From Actinomycetota bacterium (GTDB lineage: Bacteria > Actinomycetota > UBA4738): a stretch of DNA of 9,227 nt. A model generated the notes under the pieces. That model was not told the origin of the DNA. It searched no databases and worked only from the letters and a program-made list of their open reading frames with translations. The position numbers were made by a program, and so were the translations under genes. Shown one piece after another: positions 1 to 6,068 of this stretch (position 1 is the first letter of the stretch; every line of letters begins with the position of its first letter). Location: positions 1 through 9,227 of the forward strand of contig JACDEY010000025.1 of the NCBI GenBank assembly GCA_013816105.1, given 5' to 3'.

Positions 1-254
1 GCCCGTCGAAGTTCGTCGGGGAGCGCTACATCCACTCGGAGGACGGGGGAGCGACATTCGCCGGCGAGCTCGTCCTCGGCCCGCCGACGAACCTCGACTA
101 CGCGGCGGAGGCCGGTGGGAAGTTCCCCGGCGACTACATGGGCGTCACGACGTCCGGACGCGCGGCCCACGCCGTGTGGAACGTGGCGTCGAGACCGGCG
201 GAGCCCGGGGCCGAGTACCACCAGACCACTTGGAGCGCGGTCATCCGGCGGTAG
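1..254 (+). CDS. Sialidase/BNR-repeat family protein, C-terminal fragment
   Basis: This is the open 3' end of a gene that begins before the window; reading from base 3 gives 83 residues before the TAG at 252-254. Residues 12-19 (SEDGGATF) match the Asp-box consensus S-x-D-x-G-x-T-W/F found in blades of sialidase-type beta-propellers. The later GDYMG and AHAVWNVASRP segments, and the ending YHQTTWSAVIRR, resemble the last blade of sialidase-family (BNR-repeat) proteins, which are usually secreted or surface proteins. Substrate and catalytic activity cannot be judged because the catalytic Arg triad and Tyr/Glu would lie upstream. It converges on the DNA ligase gene, with 16 bases between the two stops and no clear terminator. 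The family call rests on one Asp-box and the local pattern. Confidence 0.6.
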   Translation, partial: PSKFVGERYIHSEDGGATFAGELVLGPPTNLDYAAEAGGKFPGDYMGVTTSGRAAHAVWNVASRPAEPGAEYHQTTWSAVIRR

Positions 255-270
255 CGGGCGCGCACCGTCC

Positions 271-1308
271 TCAGCGCAGGAGCGCCTGGAGGTCGGCCGC
301 CCCAACGCCCTGGAGCTGGTCGAAGGTGCACTGACTGGCCGGCTTGTCGGGATGCCACCGGACGAACCGCGCGCCGTGCCGGATCCGGTGACCGGTCACC
401 TGGTCGAACGCGACCTCGCACACCAGCTCCGGGCGAAGCTGCTCGTAGGAGAGGTCCTTCTCCCGGTTCCAGCGACTGACCGCGTTCTGGCCAGGCGGCG
501 GCTCGGCCGACTTCCCGGCCCGATGTGGCTCCAGGACGGCGACGAGCTCCCTCCGTGCCGCCTGGGTGAACCCCGACGTGAAGCCAACCTGCCACATCTG
601 ACCTTCTGGATCGTAGAGCCCAAGGAGCAGCGAGCCGATCGCCGTGCCCTCCTGGTCCTTCGCCCAGCGAAAGCCGATTACAACGCAGTCGGCCGTCCGC
701 TGGCGCTTCACCTTGCGCATCTCCCGTTCGCCGGGGCGATAGGGCGCGTCGAGGCGCTTGGCCACCACGCCGTCCAGCCCGGCGACGACGAAGTCATCGA
801 GCCAGCCCTCGGCGACCGAGCGATCGTGGGTGGACGGGCTGAGGTGAAGCGGCGGGCTCGTGGGCTCCATGAGGTCCTCGAGGGCGCCTCGCCGCTCGGC
901 GAACGGGCGAGATCGGAGATCCCGGTCCTCGAGCGCCAGGAGATCGAAGGCGATGAAGGAGGCCGGCGTCTCGCGACGAAGCCGCGCCACCCGCGAGGCT
1001 GCCGGATGGATCCGCTGCAGAAGCGCGTCGAAGTCCAGCCCCGCTCCTTCGGGAGTGAAGACGACGATCTCACCGTCGACGACCGTGTGCTCGACGGGCA
1101 GGGTCAGCACGGCCTCCGCGATCTCGGGGAAGTACCGGACGAAGGGAAGCTCCTTGCGGCTGGAGATGTACACATCTTCGCCGTCCCGAAAGCAGACCGC
1201 CCGGAAGCCGTCCCACTTCGGCTCGTACTGCCAACCGTCGCCCGTGGGAATGGCCGGGACGGTCTTCGCCTCCATGGGAGCGATCGGCGGCCGGAAGGGG
1301 AGGCTCAC
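271..1308 (-). CDS. ligC: Stand-alone ATP-dependent DNA ligase (LigC type)
   Basis: Predicted to seal nicks in duplex DNA through a ligase-AMP intermediate; in actinobacteria LigC-type enzymes are linked to repair and end joining. The 345-residue protein has the nucleotidyltransferase motifs in order: motif I EPKWDGFRA with catalytic Lys31, SSR at 49-51, motif III VVDGEIV with Glu80, FIAFDLL at 118-124, motif IV DGVVAK at 179-184 and motif V KVKRQRTADCVV at 199-210. An OB-fold follows to about residue 315. Length fits LigC; there are none of the polymerase or phosphoesterase domains of full LigD, and no ku gene in view. The start is GTG at 1308-1306, preceded by TGAGGA about eight bases upstream on its strand. 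It converges on the sialidase gene and diverges from the small gene at 1438. LigC versus a ligase-only LigD derivative is not separable here. Confidence 0.9.
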   Translation of the reverse strand: MSLPFRPPIAPMEAKTVPAIPTGDGWQYEPKWDGFRAVCFRDGEDVYISSRKELPFVRYFPEIAEAVLTLPVEHTVVDGEIVVFTPEGAGLDFDALLQRIHPAASRVARLRRETPASFIAFDLLALEDRDLRSRPFAERRGALEDLMEPTSPPLHLSPSTHDRSVAEGWLDDFVVAGLDGVVAKRLDAPYRPGEREMRKVKRQRTADCVVIGFRWAKDQEGTAIGSLLLGLYDPEGQMWQVGFTSGFTQAARRELVAVLEPHRAGKSAEPPPGQNAVSRWNREKDLSYEQLRPELVCEVAFDQVTGHRIRHGARFVRWHPDKPASQCTFDQLQGVGAADLQALLR

Positions 1309-1322
1309 GAAGGATTCCTCAT

Positions 1323-1345
1323 AGCCAGGGCATGCTACCCTGGCT
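1323..1345. promoter_or_regulatory. Perfect 8-bp inverted repeat, 7-bp spacer, upstream of ligase
   Basis: The arms AGCCAGGG (1323-1330) and CCCTGGCT (1338-1345) are perfect reverse complements. The element lies 14 bases upstream of the ligase GTG in the ligase/small-gene divergent region and surrounds a candidate -10 (TAGCAT on the minus strand). That is a classic operator position. A terminator is unlikely, because no T-tract follows on either strand and no gene ends here. Confidence 0.45.
1332..1337 (-). promoter_or_regulatory. Candidate -10 element of the ligase gene (TAGCAT)
   Basis: TAGCAT on the minus strand fits the actinobacterial TANNNT -10 pattern and predicts a start near base 1325, giving a leader of about 17 bases that includes TGAGGA before the GTG. 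No good -35 is seen at 16-18 bp spacing. It sits in the spacer of the 23-bp inverted repeat. Confidence 0.3.
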
Positions 1346-1426
1346 TGTCTCGGAACCGGTGGTCGTTCGGATTCTCTTCCGGTCGGTGTGTTCCCTAGGT
1401 GCGCTCGGTCCGAGGATGGCGTTAAC

Positions 1427-1432
1427 GAGGAG
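1427..1432 (+). promoter_or_regulatory. Ribosome binding site that selects the TTG start at 1438
   Basis: GAGGAG ends five bases before TTG at 1438, which is ideal spacing. The alternative GTG at 1432-1434 overlaps the same GAGGAG and would leave no spacing, so TTG is the better start. Confidence 0.6.
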
Positions 1433-1437
1433 TGGGT

Positions 1438-1776
1438 TTGGAAGAACAGATTGGCAAGACCGTCTGGCGGGGTAAGGTCGGCGACGTGCCACTTCGAGTG
1501 GACATGCTCCCCTCGGGCCGAATCGCCGCATCGTGGTCAGTGCGGGGAAGCGAACGCAGGGCGGTCGTGGACACCATCCACCAGCTCGAGCAGCGCGTCC
1601 TGTTCCAGCTGATGCTGGGGGCGGGTCCGGCCGAGGACGCGGTCGCGAAGGAAGTGATCGCGGCCATCCAGCAAGGACAGCAGGGCCTTCCGGATCCGAC
1701 GCAGGCCCCGCCGCCCGTGAAACGCAAGAAGCGCTCGGCCCGCCGGGGCCCGCCGCGGTCGCGCCGCCGCCGCTAG
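1438..1776 (+). CDS. Small hypothetical protein with very basic C-terminal tail
   Basis: I do not recognise this 112-residue protein. The N-terminal half (about residues 3-48, with KTVWRGKVGDVPLRVDMLPSG) looks like a short beta-rich segment. Residues about 49-78 (DTIHQLEQRVLFQLMLG and EDAVAKEVIAAIQQG) look like two amphipathic helices. The last 20 or so residues are almost all Lys, Arg, Pro and Ser (KRKKRSARRGPP then SRRRR), which suggests nucleic-acid or other polyanion binding; this is inference only. There is no signal peptide or membrane segment. TTG is preferred as start because GAGGAG lies five bases upstream; GTG at 1432 would add two residues. It is divergent from the DNA ligase, and its TAG shares the CTAG at 1773-1776 with the stop of the convergent CDGSH gene. 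A real gene is supported by the ribosome binding site and the tight packing. Confidence 0.6.
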   Translation: MEEQIGKTVWRGKVGDVPLRVDMLPSGRIAASWSVRGSERRAVVDTIHQLEQRVLFQLMLGAGPAEDAVAKEVIAAIQQGQQGLPDPTQAPPPVKRKKRSARRGPPRSRRRR

Positions 1777-2537
1777 TCCCTGGGCGCCCCGGCGTCCCTG
1801 AACCCCACCCTCACGTGAGATCCATCGCAGAAGGGCTTGTTCCCCGAAGCGCCGCATCTGCACAGGGTGACCCGGTTGCGGACCTCGTAGCGGAATCCGT
1901 CCGGTGTCTCGATCGGGATCCCCCCGCGCACCCACAGGGGGCCGTCCTCCGTCACGGCGATCTCGGGCGAGAGCTCCTCCTCCACAGGCATGGGGCTCCC
2001 CACGAGGCGGTACTCGAGTCGGCCGGAGGGGCACCGGGCGACCATCTCGGTGAGGAGCAGGCGGCGCTCCGGATCCTCGGTCTGCATGGCGAGCGTCCAC
2101 GCGCTGTCGTTCCCCAAGTGGCAGAAGCGGGCTCCGGAGCACAGGGATCGGTCATCGGTGAGAACCACCTGCCCGGAGCCGAACTCCCTCCGGCGCTCCG
2201 CCGTAGGGCGGCGGTCGGCCACTTCGGAATCGCTCCAGGCATCGCGCGGCTCGCTGCCGTCGCAGAAGGGTTGCGTCGCGGAACGCCCACACCTGCACAG
2301 GTCGTAGACGGCAGGGTGCTCGATCTCGGGGCCCCGCTCCCAGGCGACGGGATCGCCCTCGGCATTCACGACCGGCCGCATCCGGACCAGTGGAGCTTCG
2401 GTCACATGGTACGGGCCGTTGGGCCGCACCTCGACCCGCGATCGGGCTTCGGCTTCGGCCGGCCCCGCAGGCGCTGGCGGCCGCTTATCGGCCGACCGGC
2501 GTGAGCGACTAGACGTAGCCACGGAGCCGGGCGGCAC
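1773..2537 (-). CDS. CDGSH / Fer4_19 multi-cluster iron-sulfur protein
   Basis: This 254-residue protein has three predicted Fe-S modules. A first CDGSH motif at 81-96 (C81, C83, C92) has Glu96 where the family has the His ligand. A Fer4_19-like segment at about 124-178 has C133, C139 and C169 in the typical ARCPSG context. A second, canonical CDGSH motif at 226-241 has C226, C228, C237 and H241, followed by VRVGF. CDGSH domains bind redox-active, acid-labile [2Fe-2S] clusters through three Cys and one His and act in redox or cluster-transfer roles; the target here is unknown. Residues 1-33 are low-complexity. GTG at 2537 is chosen because AAGG lies six bases upstream; GTG at 2522 is the alternative. 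The gene overlaps the end of the glutamate dehydrogenase gene by 29 bases, suggesting translational coupling, and converges on the small gene at 1438. Confidence 0.85.
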   Translation of the reverse strand: MPPGSVATSSRSRRSADKRPPAPAGPAEAEARSRVEVRPNGPYHVTEAPLVRMRPVVNAEGDPVAWERGPEIEHPAVYDLCRCGRSATQPFCDGSEPRDAWSDSEVADRRPTAERRREFGSGQVVLTDDRSLCSGARFCHLGNDSAWTLAMQTEDPERRLLLTEMVARCPSGRLEYRLVGSPMPVEEELSPEIAVTEDGPLWVRGGIPIETPDGFRYEVRNRVTLCRCGASGNKPFCDGSHVRVGFRDAGAPRD

Positions 2538-3855
2538 GCTCCACCTTCTCGACCGCGATCGCGAAGGCGGCGAGCCGGAGCGAGATCCCGTCGACAGTCG
2601 TTCTCGCGTGGACGTTCTTCCACGCTCGCGACATGGTCTTGGCGAGCTCCTCGTTCACGTGGTCCTCATCCCACCGGAACTGCTGGATGTTCTGGACCCA
2701 CTCGAAGTAGGAGACCGTGACGCCGCCGGCGTTCGCGAGGATGTCCGGGATTATCGTCACTCCGCGGTCCTGCAACACGGCGTCGGCGGCGGGCGTGACC
2801 GGGTGGTTCGCGGCCTCCACGATTACCCGGGCGCGAACTCGGCCGACGTTCGACCCGTTGATCACGCGGTCGAGCGCGGCGGGAACAAGCACGTCGACGT
2901 CGAGCTCGAGCAGGTCCTCGTTCGAGATGGATTCCGTCCCGGGGGCGTCCACCACGGAGCGCGTGTCGCGGACGTGGTCGTACACGGCCTGCACGTCCAG
3001 GCCCTCATCACGACGAACGCCGCCGCGCACATCCGACACCGCGACGACCTTGCATCCGAGCTCTCCGATTATGCGAGCGGTCCAGGACCCCACGTTCCCG
3101 AAGCCCTGGATGGCGACCGTCGCCCCCTGCAGGCCGATGCCCAGGTCGTTCGCCGCCTCTCGCAGGCAGTACACGACCCCACGGCCCGTTGCGGCGTCTC
3201 GTCCGAGGGAGCCGCCCAGCTCGACGGGCTTTCCCGTGACGATGGCCGGCGTGTAGCCGTATCGAGAGGAGTAGGCGTCCATCATCCACGCCATCGTTTG
3301 GGCGTCGGTGTTCATGTCGGGTGCCGGCACGTCGCGGTTGACACCCAGGACGTAGCTGATCATGCCGGTGAACCGCCGGGTGAGCCGCTCCTTCTCGCCC
3401 AGGCTCATCGCGCCCGGGTCGCAGCGGACGCCGCCCTTCGCTCCGCCGTAGGGGATGTCGACCACGGCCGTCTTCCAGGTCATGAGGGCGGCGAGCGCCC
3501 GAACCTCGTCCAGGTCGGCGTCGGGGTGGTACCGGATCCCTCCCTTGTAGGGGCCGCGGGCGCCGTTGTGCTGGACCCGATATCCCGTGAAGACCTGGAG
3601 GCGGCCGTCGTCCATTCGGATCGGGACCTGCACGGAGAGCTCGCGGTAGGAGCTCCGAAGGACCTCGCGCATCTCCTGGGCGAGGTCGATGTGCGCCGCC
3701 GCCTGGTCGAAGAAGAAGCTGACCGCCTCGAACGGGCTCATCTCGGGGATGTCGTGGCCGGTCGCCCCCGAGGGCGTCGGTGGCTCTCGCACCGCGGTCC
3801 CGGCGGCGGGTTCGGACTGCAAGGTGGCCTTCGTGCCCGGCTGTTCGGTCGCCAT
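2509..3855 (-). CDS. gdhA: Glutamate dehydrogenase (hexameric Glu/Leu/Phe/Val dehydrogenase family)
   Basis: Catalyses reversible oxidative deamination of glutamate to 2-oxoglutarate and ammonia with NAD(P), in the cytoplasm. The 448-residue protein carries GPYKGGIRYHP with Lys104, MTWKTA with Lys128, PYGGAKGGV with catalytic Lys140, and PAPDMNT with Asp180, matching the substrate and catalytic residues of the family. The Rossmann motif GFGNVG follows at 251-256. NAD versus NADP preference cannot be read reliably. About 38 N-terminal residues are Pro/Ala/Gly-rich and probably disordered, making it slightly long for the family. ATG at 3855 is chosen over an upstream extension to 3999 because AGAAGGAG lies five bases before it and the extension is Arg/Pro-rich shadow sequence. 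It is followed by the overlapping CDGSH gene, and a 109-base gap to the HAD gene suggests its own promoter. Confidence 0.95.
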   Translation of the reverse strand: MATEQPGTKATLQSEPAAGTAVREPPTPSGATGHDIPEMSPFEAVSFFFDQAAAHIDLAQEMREVLRSSYRELSVQVPIRMDDGRLQVFTGYRVQHNGARGPYKGGIRYHPDADLDEVRALAALMTWKTAVVDIPYGGAKGGVRCDPGAMSLGEKERLTRRFTGMISYVLGVNRDVPAPDMNTDAQTMAWMMDAYSSRYGYTPAIVTGKPVELGGSLGRDAATGRGVVYCLREAANDLGIGLQGATVAIQGFGNVGSWTARIIGELGCKVVAVSDVRGGVRRDEGLDVQAVYDHVRDTRSVVDAPGTESISNEDLLELDVDVLVPAALDRVINGSNVGRVRARVIVEAANHPVTPAADAVLQDRGVTIIPDILANAGGVTVSYFEWVQNIQQFRWDEDHVNEELAKTMSRAWKNVHARTTVDGISLRLAAFAIAVEKVERAARLRGYV

Positions 3856-3860
3856 GGAGA

Positions 3861-3868
3861 CTCCTTCT
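3861..3868 (-). promoter_or_regulatory. Strong ribosome binding site for glutamate dehydrogenase
   Basis: On the minus strand AGAAGGAG ends five bases before the ATG at 3855. It fixes the start and rules out the longer reading from 3999. Confidence 0.75.
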
Positions 3869-3905
3869 CGGGTTCGGGGAGAGCGACTGGGCGTGGCTGG
3901 GGCGA

Positions 3906-3925
3906 ATCCTACGCCCTCCGCGGAG
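3906..3925 (-). promoter_or_regulatory. Candidate glutamate dehydrogenase promoter with adjacent palindrome
   Basis: In the 109-base gap between the HAD and glutamate dehydrogenase genes the minus strand has TAGGAT (3911-3906), a TANNNT-type -10 that predicts a leader of about 44 bases. The perfect 10-bp palindrome CTCCGCGGAG (3916-3925) lies just upstream of it, inside the -35/-10 spacer. No convincing -35 is present. Palindromes of this length arise by chance in high-GC DNA, so confidence is low. Confidence 0.3.
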
Positions 3926-3964
3926 AGGGTGGCCCGGCGGCGACGAGACCCCGTCGGGGGCGGG

Positions 3965-4741
3965 TCAGGCGCGGGTCGCGGCCCGGCGACCGAACGCATA
4001 TCCGACGACGTATCCTGCGGCTCCCACGGCCGCGGCGCCGCCTCCGGCCGCCGAGGCGATGAGCGTGCGGCGGCGCGCGATCCGGAAGTCCTGCACGATC
4101 CACCCGCGCTTCCTGGCGATCATCAGGAGCTTGCGATCCGGGTTCATCGCTACCGGGGTACCCACGAGCTCGAGCAATGGGAGGTCGTTGATGCTGTCCG
4201 AATAGGCGAATGATCGGCTGAGGTCCACGCCTCGATCCTTCGCCAGCTCCGCTACGCGGCGGGCCTTCTCGGCGCCGTGGGCGAGAGGACCGTCGAGCTC
4301 CCCCGTGTAGCGCCCGTCGACGACCTCGGCCCTGGTGCCGATCACCCCGTCGATACCCAGCGCGTCGGCCAGGAGGGCCAGATAGTCCTCGGGGGACGAG
4401 GAGCAGATGTACACCTCGCGGCCGGCGAGCTTGTGACGGGACAGCAGCTCGACCGCCTGCGGGTACAGCCTGGGGATGAGTTCCTCCGTCGCCACCGCCC
4501 TTCCCACGGCGACCATCTCGCTCGTCCGCCGTCCGCGGATGGCTTCGAGGGATGCGCCCCGTGCCCGCTCCATTGCGCCCTCGGCTTCCCGCCCGACGGC
4601 ACGGTATCGAAGCTGGTCCAATCCCAGCCGGGCGATGTCGCTGAGGCCGAAGAACCGCTGTCGATGCATCTCCCGCGCCAGCGGAAAGAGGCTGGAGCCC
4701 GGCAGCAGCGTCTTGTCGAGGTCGAAGAATGCGGCTTCCAC
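3965..4741 (-). CDS. HAD-IB family (SerB-like) hydrolase with C-terminal membrane anchor
   Basis: A haloacid dehalogenase-superfamily phosphatase of subfamily IB, 258 residues. Motif I is DLDKT with nucleophile Asp7 and Asp9, motif II is the serine run at 114-116 (YICSSSP), motif III is probably Lys159 and motif IV is YSDSINDLPLLE with Asp182 and Asp186. The insertion between motifs I and II is helical, as in phosphoserine phosphatase-like enzymes. Residues 226-250, after an RRR, form a Gly/Ala-rich hydrophobic helix with small residues, likely a C-terminal membrane anchor that leaves the catalytic domain in the cytoplasm. Substrate is unknown; HAD-IB members act on phosphoserine, phospholipid-type and other phosphomonoesters. 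The start is GTG at 4741, forced because an in-frame TGA lies three codons upstream and Asp7 must be kept. No clear ribosome binding site; it starts 13 bases after the preceding stop, so coupling is likely. Confidence 0.88.
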   Translation of the reverse strand: MEAAFFDLDKTLLPGSSLFPLAREMHRQRFFGLSDIARLGLDQLRYRAVGREAEGAMERARGASLEAIRGRRTSEMVAVGRAVATEELIPRLYPQAVELLSRHKLAGREVYICSSSPEDYLALLADALGIDGVIGTRAEVVDGRYTGELDGPLAHGAEKARRVAELAKDRGVDLSRSFAYSDSINDLPLLELVGTPVAMNPDRKLLMIARKRGWIVQDFRIARRRTLIASAAGGGAAAVGAAGYVVGYAFGRRAATRA

Positions 4742-4754
4742 GTCGGATCAGAGT

Positions 4755-6062
4755 CTATCGATCGAGCCAGCCGCCACGGGCACCGCGGCGCGCCGCGACC
4801 AGCCCGGCCAGGATGGAGAGCGCGATCTCCTCGGCCGTCCGGGCCCCGATGTCGAGCCCCACGGGGGTTCGGACTCGCCGGAGGTCATTTTCGGAGAAGC
4901 CCCGGTCCCGGAGGCTACGGAGGTGGCGGCCGACGTGGCGGGCGCTCCCCATAACGCCGATGAAGCGAACCGGCGATTGGAGCAGGGCGGCCACGGAGCC
5001 GGCGAGGGCGGGAGCCTCGTGGTCCGTGTGGACGGCCATCGCGTCGCCGTCGATCGCGAGGCCCTCAGCGTTCTTTCGCACCACCCCCGCCTCCCGGTGC
5101 TGGGCCGTGACGCGCTCCGCGCGGTCCTCGATGAGTACTGGATCGAAGCCGAGCTCGCGAGACCACCGAACCACGTGCAGCGCGACCGGTGTGGCCGAGA
5201 AGACCAGCAGGAGCGGGGCTCGAAGGAACGGTTCGAGGAACACGTCGATGCTGCCCAGGTCATGGGAGTAGGTCCGCGTGACCGGGGCTCCTCCCTGCAG
5301 GACGCCTGAGGCGTCGGCGACGGCGGCATCGTCGAACTCGGCGCAGCCGAGGGTTCCCGCAAGTGCGCTCTCAGGTCCCAGGAGAACTTTCTGGCCCAGG
5401 CGGCACGGGGGGTTCCCCTTCACCCCGACCGCGGTTCCCAGCACGACGGGCTCGCCGGCCGCCCGGCGAGCGACGAGCTGGTCCTCGACCGTTGCCGAGG
5501 CGCGATCTTCCTCGCCGCCCGGCGAGTCTGCACCGGTGGCGGACTTTGACCCCGCCGGGCCGTGGACCGTCCGGCCACCGAGCAACTCGAGGGCGTGGGG
5601 AAGGACCGGCAGGATCGACGAGAGGCTCTCCTTCGATCCGCGTTCGCTCCCGGGGAGGTTGACGATCAGCGTGGACCGCCGGCTTCCTACGAGCCCTCGG
5701 GAAAGTGCGGCCAGGGGCGTCGAGGCCCTGCCCGCGACGCGCATCTCCTCCGCGAGGCCCGGCGCCTCACGGTCGATCACGGCTCGGGTCGCCTCGGGAG
5801 TGATGTCGCGGGGACCGAGGCCCGTCCCGCCGGTCGTCACGACCAACGGCATGCCGTCGTCGGCCAGGCCGCGCAGGAGCGACTCGATTTCTCCTCGCTC
5901 GTCGGCGACCACCGCCCGCCGGACCACCTCGAACCCGGCACCCTCCAGGAGGTCCGCAACCGCCCGCCCGGAGGCGTCCTCGCGGACCCCGCGAGCGACT
6001 CCGTCGCTCACGGTGATGACGGCCACCCGCAGGGCCCCCCCGGATCGCTCCGCCTTCGCCAT
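4755..6062 (-). CDS. MoaB/MogA - XdhC/CoxI fusion protein, Moco maturation
   Basis: One 435-residue reading frame joins two cofactor-handling proteins. Residues 10-163 are a complete MoaB/MogA domain: VAVITVSDG, TTGGTGLGPRDITPEAT at 76-92, LSRGLVGSRRSTLIVNLPGS at 120-139 and the following KES; this fold binds and adenylates molybdopterin before metal insertion. A polar linker spans 164-190. Residues 191-280 match the XdhC/CoxI N-terminal domain (GNPPCRLGQK, LGCAEFD with Cys240, IDVFLEP). Residues 283-425 match the XdhC C-terminal Rossmann domain (FIGVMGSARH, TPVGLDIGARTAEEIALSI). XdhC-type factors bind Moco and support its sulfuration and insertion into xanthine/CO dehydrogenase-family enzymes. 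The linker contains no in-frame ATG, GTG or TTG, so it is unlikely to be two genes. ATG at 6062 is chosen by homology; upstream sequence in this frame is antisense to moaA. It is divergent from moaA and leads the HAD gene by 13 bases. Confidence 0.88.
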   Translation of the reverse strand: MAKAERSGGALRVAVITVSDGVARGVREDASGRAVADLLEGAGFEVVRRAVVADERGEIESLLRGLADDGMPLVVTTGGTGLGPRDITPEATRAVIDREAPGLAEEMRVAGRASTPLAALSRGLVGSRRSTLIVNLPGSERGSKESLSSILPVLPHALELLGGRTVHGPAGSKSATGADSPGGEEDRASATVEDQLVARRAAGEPVVLGTAVGVKGNPPCRLGQKVLLGPESALAGTLGCAEFDDAAVADASGVLQGGAPVTRTYSHDLGSIDVFLEPFLRAPLLLVFSATPVALHVVRWSRELGFDPVLIEDRAERVTAQHREAGVVRKNAEGLAIDGDAMAVHTDHEAPALAGSVAALLQSPVRFIGVMGSARHVGRHLRSLRDRGFSENDLRRVRTPVGLDIGARTAEEIALSILAGLVAARRGARGGWLDR

Positions 6063-6068
6063 GGGGCG

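Noticed and set aside
1353..1368. GAAC...GTTC pair resembling a LexA box near the ligase promoter
   Set aside because: The half-sites are eight bases apart, whereas the actinobacterial LexA box needs four.
115..1398. 427-codon plus-strand open frame opposite the DNA ligase
   Set aside because: It is antisense to a gene with all ligase motifs, and its product is Arg/Pro/Gly-rich without recognisable domains; a typical high-GC shadow.
3949..3959. CCCC-GTC-GGGG mini-hairpin just after the HAD gene as a terminator
   Set aside because: Only a four-base stem and no T-tract on the minus strand; expected by chance at this GC content.
3856..3999. 48-residue upstream extension of glutamate dehydrogenase
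   Set aside because: Arg/Pro-rich and runs into the end of the HAD gene region; the ATG at 3855 has a strong AGAAGGAG at correct spacing.
2419..4062. 547-codon plus-strand open frame opposite glutamate dehydrogenase
   Set aside because: Antisense to a fully conserved enzyme; no family motifs and skewed His/Asp/Arg composition.
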